A stretch of 25,947 bases of DNA from Chitinophagaceae bacterium (GTDB taxonomy: Bacteria > Bacteroidota > Bacteroidia > Chitinophagales > Chitinophagaceae): positions 1 to 25,947 of the forward strand of contig JAEUVL010000529.1 in assembly GCA_016786965.1 (NCBI GenBank), written 5' to 3'. A program made the translations under genes and the position numbers. Below are positions 24,605 through 25,947 of the stretch, in pieces. Within the stretch, counting starts at the first letter, position 1; each line of letters opens with the position of its first letter. The notes below the pieces were generated by a model. The model had not been told where the DNA came from and made no database searches. It saw nothing but the letters and a program-made list of their open reading frames with translations.

Positions 24605-25381
24605 TTATTCAAAAAATTGTTTCACCCTGTCATCTTTATTTTCTTTCAACTCATTATAGGTGCCCGTTGCATAACAGCATCCATCCACCAGTATCACCAC
24701 ACGGTTACTCGCCATACGTACACAGTTCATATCATGAGAAATGATAAGTGAAGAGGTGTTGTATTTATGCTGAATATCTTTCATCAGTTCAATGATCTCC
24801 TTTCCGGTGATCGGGTCCAACCCGGTTGTTGGCTCATCATACAGGATAATATCCGGCTGTAAGATCAATGTGCGGGCCAGTGCAATTCGTTTACGCATGC
24901 CGCCTGACAATTCCGCAGGCATCATATCCACCGTATGTTGCAAACCAACATCCTTCAGTGCATTTAGCACCATATCATTTACTTTTTTTTGCGACACCTT
25001 CATCCAGTGACGGCGCAGCGGAAACTCAAGATTCTCCCTAACGGTCATAGAATCATACAAGGCATTGCTTTGAAAAAGAAACCCGGTTTTGGCCCTTATC
25101 TTATCCAGTTCTTGAGTGTTCAGGTCGGGTACATTTTTTCCAAAAAGTTCTATAGTTCCCTTGTCCGGTGCCAGTAAGCCGATAATGCATTTTATCAGCA
25201 CCGATTTGCCAGATCCTGATTTGCCCAGCACCACCACAGTCTCTCCTTTGTTCAGTTCCATGTTGAAATCAACCAACACTTTATTACTCCCAAAAGATTT
25301 GAACAAATGACTGACCACCAGCACCGGCTCTGCACCGGCAGGCTGCGTTTCTTTCAATATGGTGTTCATTACTGTCTTCAT
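24605..25381 (-). CDS. MlaF-type ABC transporter ATP-binding protein
   Basis: 258 residues with complete motifs: Walker A GKSGSGKS (53-60), Q-loop Gln104 in FLFQSNAL, signature LSGGM (158-162), Walker B with DEPTTGLD (182-189), and switch His216 in IISHDMN. LSGGM in place of LSGGQ and the RENLEFPLRRH segment are typical of the MlaF/Mkl group, which powers MCE phospholipid transporters. Six bp separate its start from the permease stop and 11 bp its end from the MCE gene, so all three are one operon. An in-frame ATG at 25369 is a possible alternative start. Direction of lipid movement is debated for the family. Confidence 0.94.
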   Translation of the reverse strand: MKTVMNTILKETQPAGAEPVLVVSHLFKSFGSNKVLVDFNMELNKGETVVVLGKSGSGKSVLIKCIIGLLAPDKGTIELFGKNVPDLNTQELDKIRAKTGFLFQSNALYDSMTVRENLEFPLRRHWMKVSQKKVNDMVLNALKDVGLQHTVDMMPAELSGGMRKRIALARTLILQPDIILYDEPTTGLDPITGKEIIELMKDIQHKYNTSSLIISHDMNCVRMASNRVVILVDGCCYATGTYNELKENKDDRVKQFFE

Positions 25382-25386
25382 GTAGC

Positions 25387-25947
25387 TCAGTTAAATCCTA
25401 ACACATCAGTCAGTTGCACCGCAAGCAGGTCTATCACAAAAATGAGAACGGAGGAAACTACTACTGCTGAATTAGCAGAACGTCCCACGCCTTCTGTTCC
25501 CTTGCTGCTATTGTATCCTTTAAAGCAACCAATAAGCGCAACTGCAAAACCGAAAAAGAAACTTTTAGTAAACGCCGGTAACACATCGTTGAAAGATAGA
25601 TTATCAAACACTTGCGTCCAGAAAAGAGCAAAACTGGTATTGCCACGGATATTAACACCAAGCCAGGAGCCATAGAGCGATATAGCATCACCAAGCATCA
25701 CAAGCACCGGCAACATAAAGGTGGCTGCAACTACTCTCGTTACTACCAGGTATTTAAAAGGATTCGTTCCACTTACTTCCATTGCATCTATCTGCTCTGT
25801 CACTTTCATAGAACCAAGCTCTGCACCAATGCTGCTGCCGATCTTTCCGGCAAAGATCAGGGCCGTGATCACCGGCCCTATTTCTCTTACTACTGCAATC
25901 CCCACTATGGCCGGTAACTGTGATTCCACTCCATAATCCATCATGGA
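25387..25947 (-). CDS. MlaE-type permease of lipid ABC transporter (5' end outside window)
   Basis: The last 187 residues of a permease normally about 245-260 long; the frame is open to the right edge, so the N-terminus is missing and the ATGs near 25944 are internal. The conserved MlaE segment VREIGPVITALIFAGKIGSSIGAELGSMKVTEQIDAMEVSG-type block is present near its start, followed by four hydrophobic stretches and the ending VLIFVIDLLAVQLTDVLGFN. MlaE dimers form the membrane core of MCE transporters; the adjacent ATPase and MCE genes confirm the assignment. Confidence 0.92.
   Translation of the reverse strand, partial: SMMDYGVESQLPAIVGIAVVREIGPVITALIFAGKIGSSIGAELGSMKVTEQIDAMEVSGTNPFKYLVVTRVVAATFMLPVLVMLGDAISLYGSWLGVNIRGNTSFALFWTQVFDNLSFNDVLPAFTKSFFFGFAVALIGCFKGYNSSKGTEGVGRSANSAVVVSSVLIFVIDLLAVQLTDVLGFN

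Overview
The window looks like chromosome of a Bacteroidota bacterium, most likely a Chitinophagaceae member close to Chitinophaga. The basis is inference from gene families and signals: a UpxY-type NusG paralog, a two-FtsX-domain ABC permease of the kind common in this phylum, an exact TAnnTTTG promoter element before the small heat-shock gene, and mostly absent Shine-Dalgarno sequences. No rRNA, CRISPR array, transposase or integrase was seen.

Left part (1-13031), biosynthesis and export. The minus strand reads as one likely operon: a specialised NusG paralog (10775-10236), an FtsX/MacB-type ABC permease (10143-7663), then a very large nonribosomal peptide synthetase that starts at 7494 and runs off the left edge (at least 2498 residues, A-T-C-A-T-C-A so far). 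The NRPS begins with an adenylation domain and no condensation domain, so it probably initiates the peptide; module 2 carries a recognisable glycine code. A TolC-family outer-membrane channel (11538-13031, plus) is divergent from the operon. The 762-bp gap between them holds two TGTTCA-N4-TGAACA palindromes 100 bp apart and, on the operon side, a repeated GCGGTA(A)GCTGT motif resembling the ops/JUMPstart elements used by RfaH-type NusG paralogs. A hairpin with a broken T-run lies between the permease and NRPS genes. The reading offered here is that the NusG paralog is a processive antiterminator needed to transcribe the long NRPS operon.

Boundary (13032-13435). A gene-free stretch holds what looks like the 3' end of a tRNA (T-arm and acceptor strand, no 5' half) followed by a strong terminator. 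This is what the far end of an island inserted into a tRNA gene would leave, so the NRPS region may be acquired DNA. No integrase was seen.

Right part (13436-25947), envelope and stress genes. In order: a Na/Pi cotransporter with PhoU-like tail, a small membrane protein, a cardiolipin-synthase-like PLD enzyme, an Hsp20 chaperone, a coiled-coil protein, a lipoprotein, a receiver-Crp fusion regulator with its PAS histidine kinase, a three-gene YtxH/holin-X/small-basic-protein operon, a stand-alone receiver closely related to the fusion regulator's receiver, and an Mla-type lipid transport set (MCE protein, ATPase, and permease cut by the right edge). A near-identical 15-bp motif, GTGACT(G/A)ATGTCAGT, lies before both the coiled-coil gene and the histidine kinase. 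It contains TGAC-N4-GTCA, a layout typical of Crp/Fnr-family operators, so the receiver-Crp protein could control these genes.
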